Assembly: GCA_011033025.1 (NCBI GenBank)
Contig: WFMF01000008.1
Span: forward strand, 935,001-999,000
Direction of reading: 5' to 3'
DNA from: Beroe forskalii
Lineage: Eukaryota; Ctenophora; Nuda; Beroida; Beroidae
DNA: 64,000 nucleotides
The notes beneath the pieces were generated by a model. It saw only the letters and a list, made by a program, of their open reading frames with translations. It was not told the origin of the DNA and searched no databases. A program made the position numbers and the translations under genes. Numbering within the stretch: position 1 is the first letter of the stretch; every line of letters starts with the position of its first letter. Of this stretch, positions 31,150 through 62,798 are shown one piece after another.

Positions 31150-32210
31150 ATTTTCACAGGTCAGTCGGCTGCGCCTCAACTAAAAATCGATTTTTAGGCA
31201 CTTTCCCCACTCCAGAAAGTCCCGGAAAGTTGGTAGATCGATTTTTTGGGCAAAAAACTGTGGAAGACAGTCAAAATCGCTTGGCGTAGAATTTGTTCCT
31301 GAAGAAATTAGGATTTGACTCTATTAGTGTATTTTCTGTGAATTTCTTATTATGCGTGTTTGGATAATCACACATAGTCCTGGGATCGAGCTGATCAAGC
31401 GGATGCTATATCGTGTCATCAATGATCAGCTAACCAGCAGGGCATGATTCGGTTTTTATGAATGATTTTCATGAAAAATTTCTATTCAGTGAATTTTTCA
31501 CCGTCCATGTTGAGTCTCATGGATTAAGTAGAACTGTCATCTCGAAGATTGTGGATGTATTATAACTGGTGGCTTAGAATACGAAAAACCGTTCATGGAA
31601 GAGCTCCAGAGTTTTGAGCTCGGGGGTCGGGAGGGGGGTCTGAAAATGTTAGGATGTCAATAACATCACAATCATTGACATATCATTATATAAAAGTATA
31701 AATGTCCAGAAATTGCTAACACATGTGACGGCTCCCGGTAGGTAGGAACTGGTGGCTTTGCTAATTGCAATGTATTGTACTACACTGTCAATTGTCATAC
31801 TATCGTTTATAGGTTCATAAATCATTCAGAAGAAGGGAACATTTACATTCCCATACTGTAACGAATAGGGTTAAATAGCACCGATTTATAGCAAGGAATA
31901 CCGAGATTCACATATTGCCTATTGGTACAACTACAGGTTAAACTGCTGCAACACTGCGTTAATGTATCGGTGTATACTGTATAGTATACGATCGGTGTAT
32001 ACCTAACTAGTACAAGATAACTGTATACTTCGGGAGAATCCTTGACTTATTCAACCTTCAAGCCAACTTTATTTGCAATTTGCACCCTTGAAATCTTGAA
32101 AGACCTTTTTTAAAGATAGAAAAACGTTGGGATCACAATCTCACAATATGTTTCTCATATCGCGATCAAAGTAATCATACACCTTCTGCTTTCATGGATC
32201 ATCAACCCGG
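31150..32210. other. No gene recognised
   Basis: Intergenic sequence. The left part resembles the non-coding repeat material near 10-12 and 41-42 kb in style. No coding frame seen. Confidence 0.4.
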
Positions 32211-32214
32211 TCAG

Positions 32215-33085
32215 GTTTCAGTTCGTCATATCACAGTGCTGTGACGAACAGGTGTCAGTTCGTCAAATCACAGTGCTGTGACGAACAGGTGTCAGTTCTT
32301 CATAACACAGTGCTGTGACGAACAGGTGTCAGTTCGTCATATCTCAGTGCTGTGACGAACAGGTGTCAGTTCGTCATAACACAGTGCTGTGACAAACAGG
32401 TGTCAGTTCGTCATATCTCAGTGCTGTGACGAACAGGTGTCAGTTCGTCATATCACAGTGATGTGACGAACAGGTGTCAGTTCGTCATAACACAGTGCTG
32501 CGACGAACAGGTGTCAGTTCGTCATACCTCAGTGTTGTGACGAACAGGGGTCAGTTCGTCATATCACAGTGATGTGACGAACAGGTGTCAGTTCGTCATA
32601 ACACAGTGCTGTGACGAACAGGTGTCAGTTCGTCATAACACAGTGCTTTGACGAACAGGTGTCAGTTCGTCATAACGCAGTGCTGTGGCGAACAGGTGTC
32701 AGTTCGTCATAAAACAGTACTGTGACAAACAGGTGTCAGTTCGTCAAAACACGGTGCTGTGACGAACAGTTGTCAGTTCGTCATAACACAGTGCTGTCAC
32801 GAACAGGTGTTAGTTCGTCATATCTCAGTGCTGTGACGAACAGGTGTCAGTTCGTCATAACACAGTGCTGTGACGAACAGGTGTCAGTTCGTCATATCAC
32901 AGTGATGTGACGAACAGGTGTCAGTTCGTCATAACACAGTGCTGTGTCGAATAGGTGTCAGTTCGTCATAACAGAGTGCTGTGACGAACAGGTGTCAGTT
33001 CGTCAAAACACAGTGTTGTGACGAACAGGTGTCAGTTCGTAATAACACAGTGCTGTAGCCTGTAACGAACAGGTTTGAGTTCGTC
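32215..33085. repeat. 37-bp minisatellite with dyad symmetry
   Basis: About 23 copies of a 37-bp unit containing GTCAGTTCGTCATATCACAG and GTGCTGTGACGAACAGGT. Within each unit GTTCGTCA pairs with TGACGAAC and CACAG with CTGTG, so each monomer is a near-palindrome. Variation is mostly single-base (ATATC/ATAAC, CTGTG/ATGTG). Confidence 0.95.
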
Positions 33086-33439
33086 ATGACATAGATTTCT
33101 TCTTTGAAAAAACTTAGTGTAATTTGCCATCAACATCAATTGCCGATTTGAAGCCCCCTCCCCTCTGAAGAAGTGATATTTGTTACAAAAAACTGCAATT
33201 CCACAACAAAATTGTCTACCGTATGCGGTTTTGCTCACTTTTGAGTATTGTCCAGAACTGCGGTAAAATTTGTGTGGGAAATTAATTTAGCCCGAGGCAC
33301 ATATTTTGCTGGTTAGATAGTATGCATCGACGTAACGAGTTCATGAATCCGCCGAATTACCGGCAAATTACCGGCATGTAACAAAAACGTGACAAAAACG
33401 TGACAAAGCAAAATAACGAGTTTCTGTCTACTTTGACTC

Positions 33440-34620
33440 ACTTTATTGATAAGATATCATAGTAGGAGGTCCTTAGACACTGTCTGAGCCGTTTTAGAGT
33501 CAATGATGACACAGTGATGACATGATGACATCATGGTGACACAAAAAATAAATTTTCAAAAATTTTCCAAATTTGTTCAGAATCACTATTAAACCGTTCA
33601 GAATGTCCAAGTAAGTCATAAAAACATGATTCTGATTCAAAATTTTCGATTTTGTCAGGTTATATTGCGATATTGACATAGCCTGAAAATACAGTAAAAA
33701 ACGAAAATCGGTCATCACGGACGAAAATCGACTTTTTGTTAAGATGGCGATTTATTTCTTCTAGTAAACATTCAACTGACGTGCCTGCAAAATTTGGTGT
33801 GGCTATCTATTCCAGAACTCGAGATATGACACTTGTCACCATTTTCATGACCTGAGAGTATCCCTCAAATTACCGGCACTTGTAACAAAATGTGACAAAA
33901 TTGAAATGCGTGTTTCTGGGTGTTCTAATATGCTCTGATGATTTTATATGATCAGATATGATTGTTCATGGTCATAAGATACTGTTTGAACCATCTTGTG
34001 GCCTTTATTCCTGAAAATGGTGACGCGGTGACACCTTTGTGACACCATGACACCCATTTCAAAAATTTTCCAAATTTGTCTGGAACCACTTTTAAACCGT
34101 TAAGAATGTCAAAGTAAGTCATAAAAACATGATTCTGATCCAAAATTTTCGATTTTGTCAGGTAATATTGCGATATTGACATAGCCTAAAAATACAGTAA
34201 AAAACGAAAAATCGGTCATCACGGACGAAAAATCGACTTTTGTTAAGATGGCGATTTATTTCTTCTAGTAAACATTCAACTGACATGCCTGCAAAATTTG
34301 GTGTGGCTATCTATTCAGAACTCGAGATATGACACTTGTCACCATTTTCATGACCTGAGAGTGTCCCTCAAATTACCGGCTTTCTAATTGTAACAAAATG
34401 TGACAAAATTGAAATGCGTGTTTCTAGGTGTTCTAATATCTGATGATTTTATATGAGTCAGATATGATTGCTTGATGGTCATAAGATACTGTTTGAACTT
34501 TATTCCTGAAAATGGTGACATGGTATTTGACACCTTTGAACACCATGACACCCATTTCAAAAAATTTTCAAATTTGTCTGGAACCACTTTTAAACCGTTA
34601 AAACGAAGTTCATGAATAAA
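33440..34620. repeat. Tandem repeat of ~450-480 bp, about 2.5 copies
   Basis: The block containing AAAACATGATTCTGAT, GATATTGACATAGCCT, GTTAAGATGGCGATTTATTTC and ACTCGAGATATGACACTTG occurs twice (about 33500-33890 and 34040-34375), and a partial third copy follows to about 34600. Confidence 0.85.
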
Positions 34621-34624
34621 CCTA

Positions 34625-35450
34625 GATGGCAACAGATGGGAATGCTCCTGTATGCAATTTTTCCAATCATATGTCAGAAGTCAATCTTTGAATTTGTGCA
34701 AGATTTTTTGTACCTTCTCAAACTAATTGGCCAGTAGCATGGGAAACAGGGTTTCAAATTTTTCATGATGTTATTCTGAATCAGCAAACTTTTTAGGTCC
34801 AGAATAAGCACATCTGAGCTCTAACATGATCTCGATTTGCCCACAAGAATACATTGAAATAATTCCAGATAAATAGTCATCACCCGTTACATTGTAAGGG
34901 CTGAACTTGATCGTTTAAAATTGCAAAATTACGTGTTTTGACCACATCTCCACATGATTCCATCATTCTGCATTCACACTTTCACATTGTTTTATCGTAA
35001 TCAATAATCATGAGTATATGGTCATGGTTTACTTTTAGTTTTAGTTTTAAAAAACTGCTGTAACATTGCTGGGATTTTCCAAAACGCGCATTTTATCTCA
35101 TTCTCATGTTCAGTTCTCATTCTTGTCCCATTTCTTTCACTCAATAGCATAAACAAGGTAATAAGACTCATGAGAAGAAAATAATCAGATATGCTTCTGT
35201 CATGAAAACCGAAGGTTTTATTACCAATGTAATTGATTGGTAACAATATCTAAAGTTAAAGTTTCTCTTTTGATGATTTATAAATATAATGTCCGTGACA
35301 GGAATTGTTATGAGAATGGATTGCATTTTACAAGAGAGTCTTCAATGTTACAATTTGCTCTGCTACAAGCATTATTTCACTTCAGCTCAAAATTCAATTT
35401 CCCAAGCTTTCCATATTTATAGATTAAGATTGATTGTTTTTACTTGTTAC
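34625..35450. other. No gene recognised
   Basis: AT-rich spacer between two tandem arrays; only short frames without family resemblance. Confidence 0.4.
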
Positions 35451-35454
35451 AATC

Positions 35455-36195
35455 CAATAAAGTTCGCTGATTGGATTCCAATAACGTTCACTAATTGGAT
35501 TCCAATAACGTTTGCTGATTGGATTCCAATCACGTTAACTGATTGGATTCCAATAGCGTTCGCTGATTAGATTCCAATCACGTTCGCTGATTGGTTTCCA
35601 ACCACGTTCGCTGATTGGATTCCAATCACATTCGCTGATTGGATTTCAATCACGTTCGCTGATTGGATTCCAATCACGTTCGCTGATTGGAATCCAATCA
35701 CGTTCGCTGATTGGAATCCAATCACGTTCGCTCATTGGAATCCAATCACGTTCACTGATTGGATTCCAATCACGTTAACTGATTAGATTCCAATAACGTT
35801 TGCTGATTGGATTCCAATCACGTTAATAGATTGGATTCCAATAGCGTTCGCTGATTGGATTCCAATCACGTTGGATTCCAATAACGTCCACTAATTGAAT
35901 TCCAATAACGTTTGCTGATTGGATTCCAATCACGTTAACTGATTGGGTTCCAATCACGTTCGCTGAACGGATTTCAATCACGTTAACTGATTGGGTTCCA
36001 ATCACGTTCGCTGAACGGATTCCAATCACGTTCGCTGAACGGATTCCAATCACGTTCGCTGATCGAATTCCAATCACATTCGCTGATCGGATTCCAATCA
36101 CATTCGCTAATAGGATTCCAATCACGTTCGCTGATTGAATTCCAATAACGTTCGCTGATTGGGTTCCTATCACGTTCGCTGATTGGTTTCCGATC
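35455..36195. repeat. 24-bp minisatellite, about 30 copies
   Basis: The unit is AATCACGTTCGCTGATTGGA plus TTCC, 24 bp, repeated with substitutions such as AACTGATT and GCTGAACGG. Because 24 is a multiple of three, minus-strand frames stay open and give repeated NVIGIQSA- or ERDWNPIS-like peptides, which are not supported as genes. Confidence 0.95.
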
Positions 36196-36199
36196 ATGT

Positions 36200-36790
36200 T
36201 TGCCGATTGTTGTCTGACGTTGACAGACCCTCTCGAGAATCAGCTTCGCAGCTGGCGTCAGCGGGTCATACATCGTACGACAAGCCGATTTGCGTCCAAT
36301 CAGGTTCGCGCATCGTACAGACACCGACAGTTAAAGTTCGAAAGAAAAACAGCTTTTGAATTAAGAAAATTAAGCATCCGAATTTCCATAATTTTCACAA
36401 ATCTTGGAACAATGACAAAAGAAATAGAATTGAGATTGAAAGCAACGTCAAAGAGGGCTCAAGACATCGCTGCTGCAGGGCATTCCATGAATAGATCTTA
36501 ACAACAAAGTCGACAAGTTTGCCAGCATTCTTGCCTTTTAAAAACATTGAAGAAACATCAAGATAAATAAATATTTAACATAGTCGATGTTCAAATAATA
36601 TATAATCAAAGGGAGTTGCGTTATCATCATATTTAAGTCTATCATAGGAAAAACATAGTAAACATGAGTCTTCATTCTTCAATCCTATCCATTAAAACAT
36701 GAGTTCTGAGATGTGGGGAAGCAACCATATCCTCCTCTATCCACTCCTTGCTGACACACCCCTCACACCTCCCCCCACTCAGCACCCCTC
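36200..36790. other. HSPA4 3' flank, no further gene
   Basis: Lies beyond the HSPA4 stop codon on its 3' side. A plus-strand frame from 36196 has no family resemblance. No clear AATAAA signal in minus orientation was recognised. Confidence 0.35.
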
Positions 36791-36793
36791 TTC

Positions 36794-56785
<19,992 letters not shown>

Positions 56786-56859
56786 CTGAAAAGATAATGA
56801 GGGTCATTAAAAGGCATGATCCAAGGCATTCAATCAATGAGTGTGGTTGCAATCCAATT

Positions 56860-58000
56860 AACGAGTATAATTATATTCCAATCAACGGGAAATGTCAGTT
56901 GATTGCATAACATCTTCGAATTTGATCGGATTTCAATCATTGATGATGAATAAATGATCAGATTCCCGATTTTGCGTATGACAAATCATATGACGCGTCC
57001 ATTTTGAAAAATGACTTCTTTTCCCTTTCCAATAAGGTATACCCAGTTGAACATTGAGGTTATAAATGACTTAATGCGTGCATAAAAAATTGACTCGTAT
57101 CATGTTCAAATGTCACTGAGTGAACAGTTACTCTAAAAGTATGACAAATATGCTTCATAAGTCTTCATATGTGTAAATATGTAATTGTCTGTCAGAGGAA
57201 CATTTTCCTTTTGGGGTATTTCACAACACACTGCCGTTTACAAACTAGTGCCACATTTATTTGAGGATGATCATTTCTCTCAATTTTATTCATCGGAAGC
57301 TTCTGGTTGGAGGCTGAAAAGATATCATCATTTCATTTCATTTCTGCACAAACGTATGCCACACCCACAATATTATGCATCGCCATGACATGATTTTGAA
57401 TATAATGTCGGTAATTAAGTACAGAATAAAGAATGTTAAAAGGCACTTTATTGCCAAATCCGAATGAACAGAATCGTTTGCTTATGACGTCATAACAATT
57501 CATAAAATCATCTTCCTGAGGCACATTATGCGTCCATCACCTTTATTTTCTTTCATGAGAACCTTCTAGAAATGATCTAGGTTCGAACACTGGCTCAGCG
57601 AAATTTCTAGAGATAGCGCGCGCACTGTTGTGCGCGCTATTCCCGAAGTGCTCTATTTAGTTTTGTCATCGCGCGTTACGCATATGGTTGATTCAAAGTG
57701 TGACCGAAGGAATCGGAACACAATTTAAATCAAAGATTACGAGAATATACATACGAAATTTACTCTAAATTGACTTCCGTCATTCAGTCACACTATAAGC
57801 TAGACTCGCCTCAAATCACAATTTACACTACGTACAGTGCACTGTTGGTTGTCCGACAAAATGTATATTATGACCGATTAGTGTTGTGACAAATGAAGCT
57901 GCAACGCTACCTTATGGCTTATACGATCAAATTTGAGGATGTAAGGGCGATAGTATTCGGTGTAAGCCAGCACTCTCACATCAACGGCAACGTGCTAGCA
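56860..58000. other. No gene recognised; HSPA4 N-terminal exons absent
   Basis: AT-rich with a GCGCGC hairpin (57615-57642). A motif GGTTCGAACAC at about 57579 resembles a tRNA B box, but no cloverleaf or A box was found around it. Confidence 0.4.
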
Positions 58001-58008
58001 ACGGTTCC

Positions 58009-58436
58009 GATCGTTAACAACGGTACCTTGTTAACAGCGGTACCTTGTTAACAACGGTACCTTGTTAACAACGGTACCTTATTAACAACGGTACCTTTTA
58101 AACAACGGTACCTTTTAAACAACGGTACCTTATTAATAACGGTACCTTATTAATAACGGTACCTCGTTAACAACGGTTCCTTGTTAACAACGGTACCTTG
58201 TTAACAACGGTACGTCGTTAACATTGGTACCTTGTTAACAACGGTACCTTATTTACAGCGGTACCTTTTTTACAACGGTACCTTTTTTCACAACGGTACC
58301 TTATTAACAACGGTACCTTATTTACAGCGGTACCTTTTTTACAACGGTACCTTTTTTCACAACGGTACCTTATTAACAACGGTACCTTATTTACAACGGT
58401 ACCTTATTTACAACGGTACTTTATTAACAACAAGTT
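58009..58436. repeat. 17-bp minisatellite with GGTACC core
   Basis: About 25 copies of GGTACCTTGTTAACAAC and TTATTTAC/TTTTTTAC variants. Both GGTACC and GTTAAC are palindromic hexamers. A higher-order duplication of about 90 bp is visible at 58245-58400. Confidence 0.95.
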
Positions 58437-58524
58437 AAGCAAGACAAGACAAGAAAACTAGGCAACTTAGACAAGAAAACTAAAATAAATAATGACGAGA
58501 ACTGCAACACAGGTCTTTATATAT

Positions 58525-58775
58525 GCCGGCTGACACCACTCAGTCATCGATGACGAACAGCGACGTATGCTCATTCCACATACCAAATCTATGACGTTGA
58601 CACCACTCAGTACCCAATCAAGCATGACGAATAGCGTTACGTGCACATACCAACTCTATGACGTTGACACCACTCTGCACCATATTAAGACGAATAGCTA
58701 CGTTTGCACATTCCACATACCAATCCTATGACGTTGACACCACTTAACACCAAATCAGACATGACGAATAGCTAC
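58525..58775. repeat. ~65-bp tandem repeat, about 3.5 copies
   Basis: The unit includes TATGACGTTGACACCACTC, TGACGAATAGC.ACGT and CACATACCAA.CTATGACG; copies are moderately diverged. Confidence 0.85.
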
Positions 58776-58779
58776 AATC

Positions 58780-60940
58780 TTATGCGAATCTCGTATAGAA
58801 TCTGCCCTCAAAGAAAAACACGATCTGCGATCACATGTGAATGTAGTCAGCTAAATCTTTGGAATGTATCAAAATGTATCATGTATGTACTCCTCAGTTC
58901 AATAAGTATTGCACCATAATCATTATCTTCACAAATCAGGTCTCAAAGTATTGACGTAAGAACATAGTTCTTTCACTGTTAGAATACTTCTAAATGAATT
59001 AGTGGTGAGTGGACAACAGTGGTAATAACATCTCAATTATCTTGAAGACGGGGAAGAGATTGGAATGATAGTTTATGGGTGAAGAAGCAAGAACAAGAGA
59101 ATAAAGATCTTTCAATAAGGAAACTCTAACTAACTCGGATCACGAGCGGTAATCAATAATCGGTTTTCGCACCCGACTTAATCATGCACTTTAAATCAAA
59201 TTCCTCACCACTCTTGATTAATTGATTTTCACTCTCGTTTGTAATTATATAACTGTCTGTAAGAAGACGCAATTAAACATATTACAGTTATGCCAGCATT
59301 TCCATCATATTTTGCTTGGCCGATTATAAACTAAATCATAATTTGTTTGAAGTTAATTAATTAATAATTTAGCTGGTAAATGATAACAATATAGTCTTAA
59401 TTATGGTGAGGTATTATAACATCGATAATTAAGTGAATGAATAAAATACAATTAGACGATAAGATCAAAAATTGTTCGCTTTCCAATCCATTGCTCCTAA
59501 AGTTCTAATGCTGTTTAATTAATAAGGAACAATATCCCATCAGCTCCGTTTAATGAACTCGCATATATTCAAATGACCCGGATAATGGGCACAGATACTT
59601 ATTTCTGCAGTTCTCCTTTTTGCTCCCGGCATCATCTGATCAGCAAGGCAAGCAAACTGGGTTATTTCTTATGGCATTCTATAGCTGCCACATCTTGGAA
59701 AACCAAATGCAGGGCATGATTTCAAGGCCAAAACAATTGAAGGGCAAATGAAGGGCAAATATGGGTAGCTTTTTTTGTAATTTCAAGTAACAGAGAAAGA
59801 TAGGTACCTTTTCGGTTATCAGAAGTCTCAATTTAATACTTGAGTGCAATATAGGTATCTTTCTGTGAAGCCTCAATTTTGCGGGTGTGATATAAGTACC
59901 TTTCTGAATATATGCTGTCTCATGCATTTTGAAGTCACTTTTGCAACAAAATTGTTCAATTTAATTACCTTTCTGTATTTGATCTGCGATAGCAGTGCTT
60001 GGTCTGCAGTGCATGCTCTGCAGGGCAAAGATAGGTACCCTGCGAGAGCCGAAAAGGGCAAATTGGCAGCTGTGTAGCAGTCTTAAGGCTTTCTTTGAAA
60101 AGGAGACGACTGCTTTTGATACATTATGAATTGGAAAAATGAATTGTCGACACTCTACAATGCTCATAATTTGGCGATTTTCAATATCGACGATTGTAAT
60201 TCACTGACCTTTCAATAGCGATAGTCATTGGCAGCCATTGTTGACTGTAAAATGGGGACAATGATGCCACTATCTTTCGACAACATTCTCGATCATCATT
60301 GACGATTGCCATGCACCCACTGTCGACAAATGTGACAATTTCTTCGTTGTAGACAATGAATCCATTTACGTCATCGTCGACAAAGATTCGTTTTCGCCAT
60401 GGCCTTTGTCGACAATGACAATAACAATGATTTTCTTGTCGCCAAAGGCGATTCAATGACGAGCCGTTGTCGACAATCAATTCATTATCACCATTATTGA
60501 TAATAAATTGTTGAAACTTTAATTATGAAAGATTTCAGGACAGAACCGTTTTCGATCATTTCTTATGGACTCATGTTTTCAATTCATATCAAAAAGTGGC
60601 AGAAACCTGAACTTTTCGGCTCTGGATATCTTAAAAAGTTTATCCTAGAAAGGTATCTTAAGTCCCAATTAATTTATTACTTAATCACTTGATAGCAACG
60701 TTTGACTGCTGGAGAAAACTTATAAAAATGATGTCTTATCAGCTAACCATTGAACCAGTAACCCAGAAATATAACTGCCACGTATTTTTTTAAAACAAAC
60801 AATGCTTTATCCAATTTTAAGATCCTTAATCACAGAGCCACGATGAATAGAACCATCTTGTTCCGTTCATTATATGTTTCTATGACTACAGTAAGATTAT
60901 GTAAGTTATACGAAATGTGATTCTTTACACTTAAATTACT
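58780..60940. other. Spacer with degenerate short repeats
   Basis: At 59700-60070 the words GATAGGTACCTTT and AGGGCAAA recur. At 60180-60480 TCGACAATG and CATTGTCGA-type words recur on both strands. These are low-order degenerate repeats. No exon of the neighbouring genes was found. Confidence 0.4.
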
Positions 60941-60944
60941 TCAG

Positions 60945-62247
60945 GGGATCAGTGGTTCACGATCGGTACTGTCCTCCACTACTTTGCCTGAATCCAGCGC
61001 TGCAGTTCTACATCAGAGCTAAGTTTGAGAAAACTCCTCCTGTAAGGATTTACAAGGAAACCCTAACCCTCCCGGACAGAGGTGTCATAGCATTCGATCA
61101 AATCACTGACAGCACCCTGATAAACCAGCAGGAGAACCAAGCAAGAGAGAATGTGAAATTAAAGCTGAAATCAGAGCTGAAATCAGAGCTGAAATCTGAG
61201 AACGTGGTTCTGATAGCACCCGGAGTAGGATCAAGCACTCACACCCCAAACATACTCAACATGGCTCACGACCTGATCCAGGCAGGATACCACACAATTC
61301 ATGTCATGAACTACAGAGGGTCCTGTTCCACCCCACTCATGACTAAGCAGCTCTCCCACCCTTGTGAGGGGTTCAATGACATCAGAGCTTCAGTGGAGGA
61401 GCTGATAAGACGCTATCCGGGGAGGAAGGTCAATCTTATTATATATTTTCGCAGCACATTCAGCTCTTATATATTTTATCTAGTTACTCAATAATCCTTT
61501 ATTTTGAGACGCTTTTAAGGTGTGGTGAGGGTAAGCACCAAGACAAATTTGAAATATGTAAATAAGAGGTCCTCCTATTTAAGACTAAATACTTAAATAT
61601 AGGGTTAATAAATCACCATATTTCACCAGGTGCTGCTAGTAGGGGTGTGCATGGGAGGACAGTGTGTAATCGACTACCTGGCCTCATCTCACGCTGCTGA
61701 CAATCACAGGGTAGTCGGAGGAGTAGTCCACTCTTGCTTGTGGGAATACAAAAAAGAGAACAACAACGTTTCGAATGGGATTTATTACCATCTTTTCTAT
61801 AGAAAACAGATAAGAAACTATGTCGCCAGACTCTGTAGGTACTTCAATGAGGCCGAGAGGGATCTTAAAGAGGAATGGTTCAGTGAGTGTCGTATTAATA
61901 GCAGGGAGATGTATAGTTTGAAGACGTTATGGGAACTTGAAGAGTACGTTTTTTCCAGGATTTACGGATGGAGTGGGGCTGCAGAATACTACTTGAAAGC
62001 ATCTCCTGCACACAAGATTCCGGATGTTTGTAAGCCCCTGATCTGGATAAACTCCCGGGATGACTTCCTGTCTCCCTTCCCGGACTTCAACCTGGACCTG
62101 ATCCACAATAACCCGTGTGTCGTGCTGTGGAGTACCGCTGGTGGGGGCCATGTTGGGTTCGTGGAGTCGCTATTCCCAGTTACCAGCTACCTTTCCAGGG
62201 TGGTGCCGGAGTGTGTTGATTTGGTTCGTCAATTTGTAGAGAAATAA
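60945..62247 (+). CDS. ABHD1/3-type alpha/beta hydrolase, last two exons, Cys nucleophile
   Basis: Exon 60945-61428 (acceptor TTCAG; donor AAG|GTCAAT) and exon 61630-62247 (acceptor CACCAG) join in phase and end in TAA. The protein reads DRYCPPLLCLNPALQFYIRA, APGVGSSTHTPNILNMAHDL, VMNYRGSCSTPL, LLVGVCMGGQCVIDYLAS, WINSRDDFLSP and GGGHVGFVES. Block order and spacing match the ABHD1/ABHD3 (YheT-like) family, membrane-anchored enzymes including a phospholipase (ABHD3). The acid (Asp of RDDFLSP) and His (GGHVGF) are kept. The nucleophile elbow, usually GxSxGG, is GVCMGG with TGC at 61648-61650. A Lys/Ser/Glu tripeptide-like repeat (KLKSELKSELKSE) lies at about 61156-61200. Upstream exon(s) with the N-terminal anchor were not found. 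About 366 residues are seen. Confidence 0.85.
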
Positions 62248-62457
62248 TATATCAACGCATTAGTAATCCACCGGTTACGTCACCTTTTGTGGTGCGCCGC
62301 AGTGCTTGGTGACGTCACATGGGTTACTATGTTTAAAGAGGTCTGCGGTGGAGTGAGCACAACCAATGATTGAGTCATATTAGTGGGTGGTTTACAGCTG
62401 ACACTTTATAGCTCTAAAGACATGGTTAATCATATTACAGCAACTCTGTACTGTATG

Positions 62458-62463
62458 AATAAA
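62458..62463 (+). terminator. Polyadenylation signal of the ABHD-like gene
   Basis: AATAAA about 210 bp after the stop codon, with T/GT-rich sequence further on. It is the best candidate for the 3' end of the ABHD-like transcript. Confidence 0.4.
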
Positions 62464-62640
62464 TAGGATGGAGATGAAAATGAGTAAAAATATATGAGAA
62501 AAACATAAAAATACACTACGTTATTAAAGGGACCAACTAAAATCTTCTAATTGAATGAGGATGAAGTTCAACAGACACTGGAAGGATGGGGGGACAGTCA
62601 ACAGAGGCTGGTCACCTGGACTCTGGAGCAAAACCAAAGC

Positions 62641-62797
62641 TGTTACATGTAGTATATTGATGATATTGATTATATTATATTGATATTGTATCAATTACTT
62701 ATTGTAACCGTATAACCTATTTAGGGGTAAATGTCTTAACCTGAACCTGGAAGTATCACTTGTTATTCTGATTCCCTATCTACCTGGAAACGTATCA
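62641..62797 (+). repeat. Candidate 5' LTR of the Ty3/Gypsy-like element
   Basis: An AT-rich stretch of about 150 bp begins with TGT (62641 or 62648) and ends in CA (62797) just before the gag start, as expected for a short LTR. TGGCGACGAGG at 62800 may be the primer-binding site. The partner LTR is outside the window, so this is only a proposal. Confidence 0.3.
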
Positions 62798-62798
62798 A

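Noticed and set aside
35823..36324. Minus-strand ORFs encoding a repeated NVIGIQSA or ERDWNPIS peptide
   Set aside because: The 24-bp array length is a multiple of three, so frames stay open by chance; no start context, flanking exon or family match.
57560..57600. tRNA-like B box GGTTCGAACAC
   Set aside because: No A box, acceptor stem or cloverleaf could be built around it.
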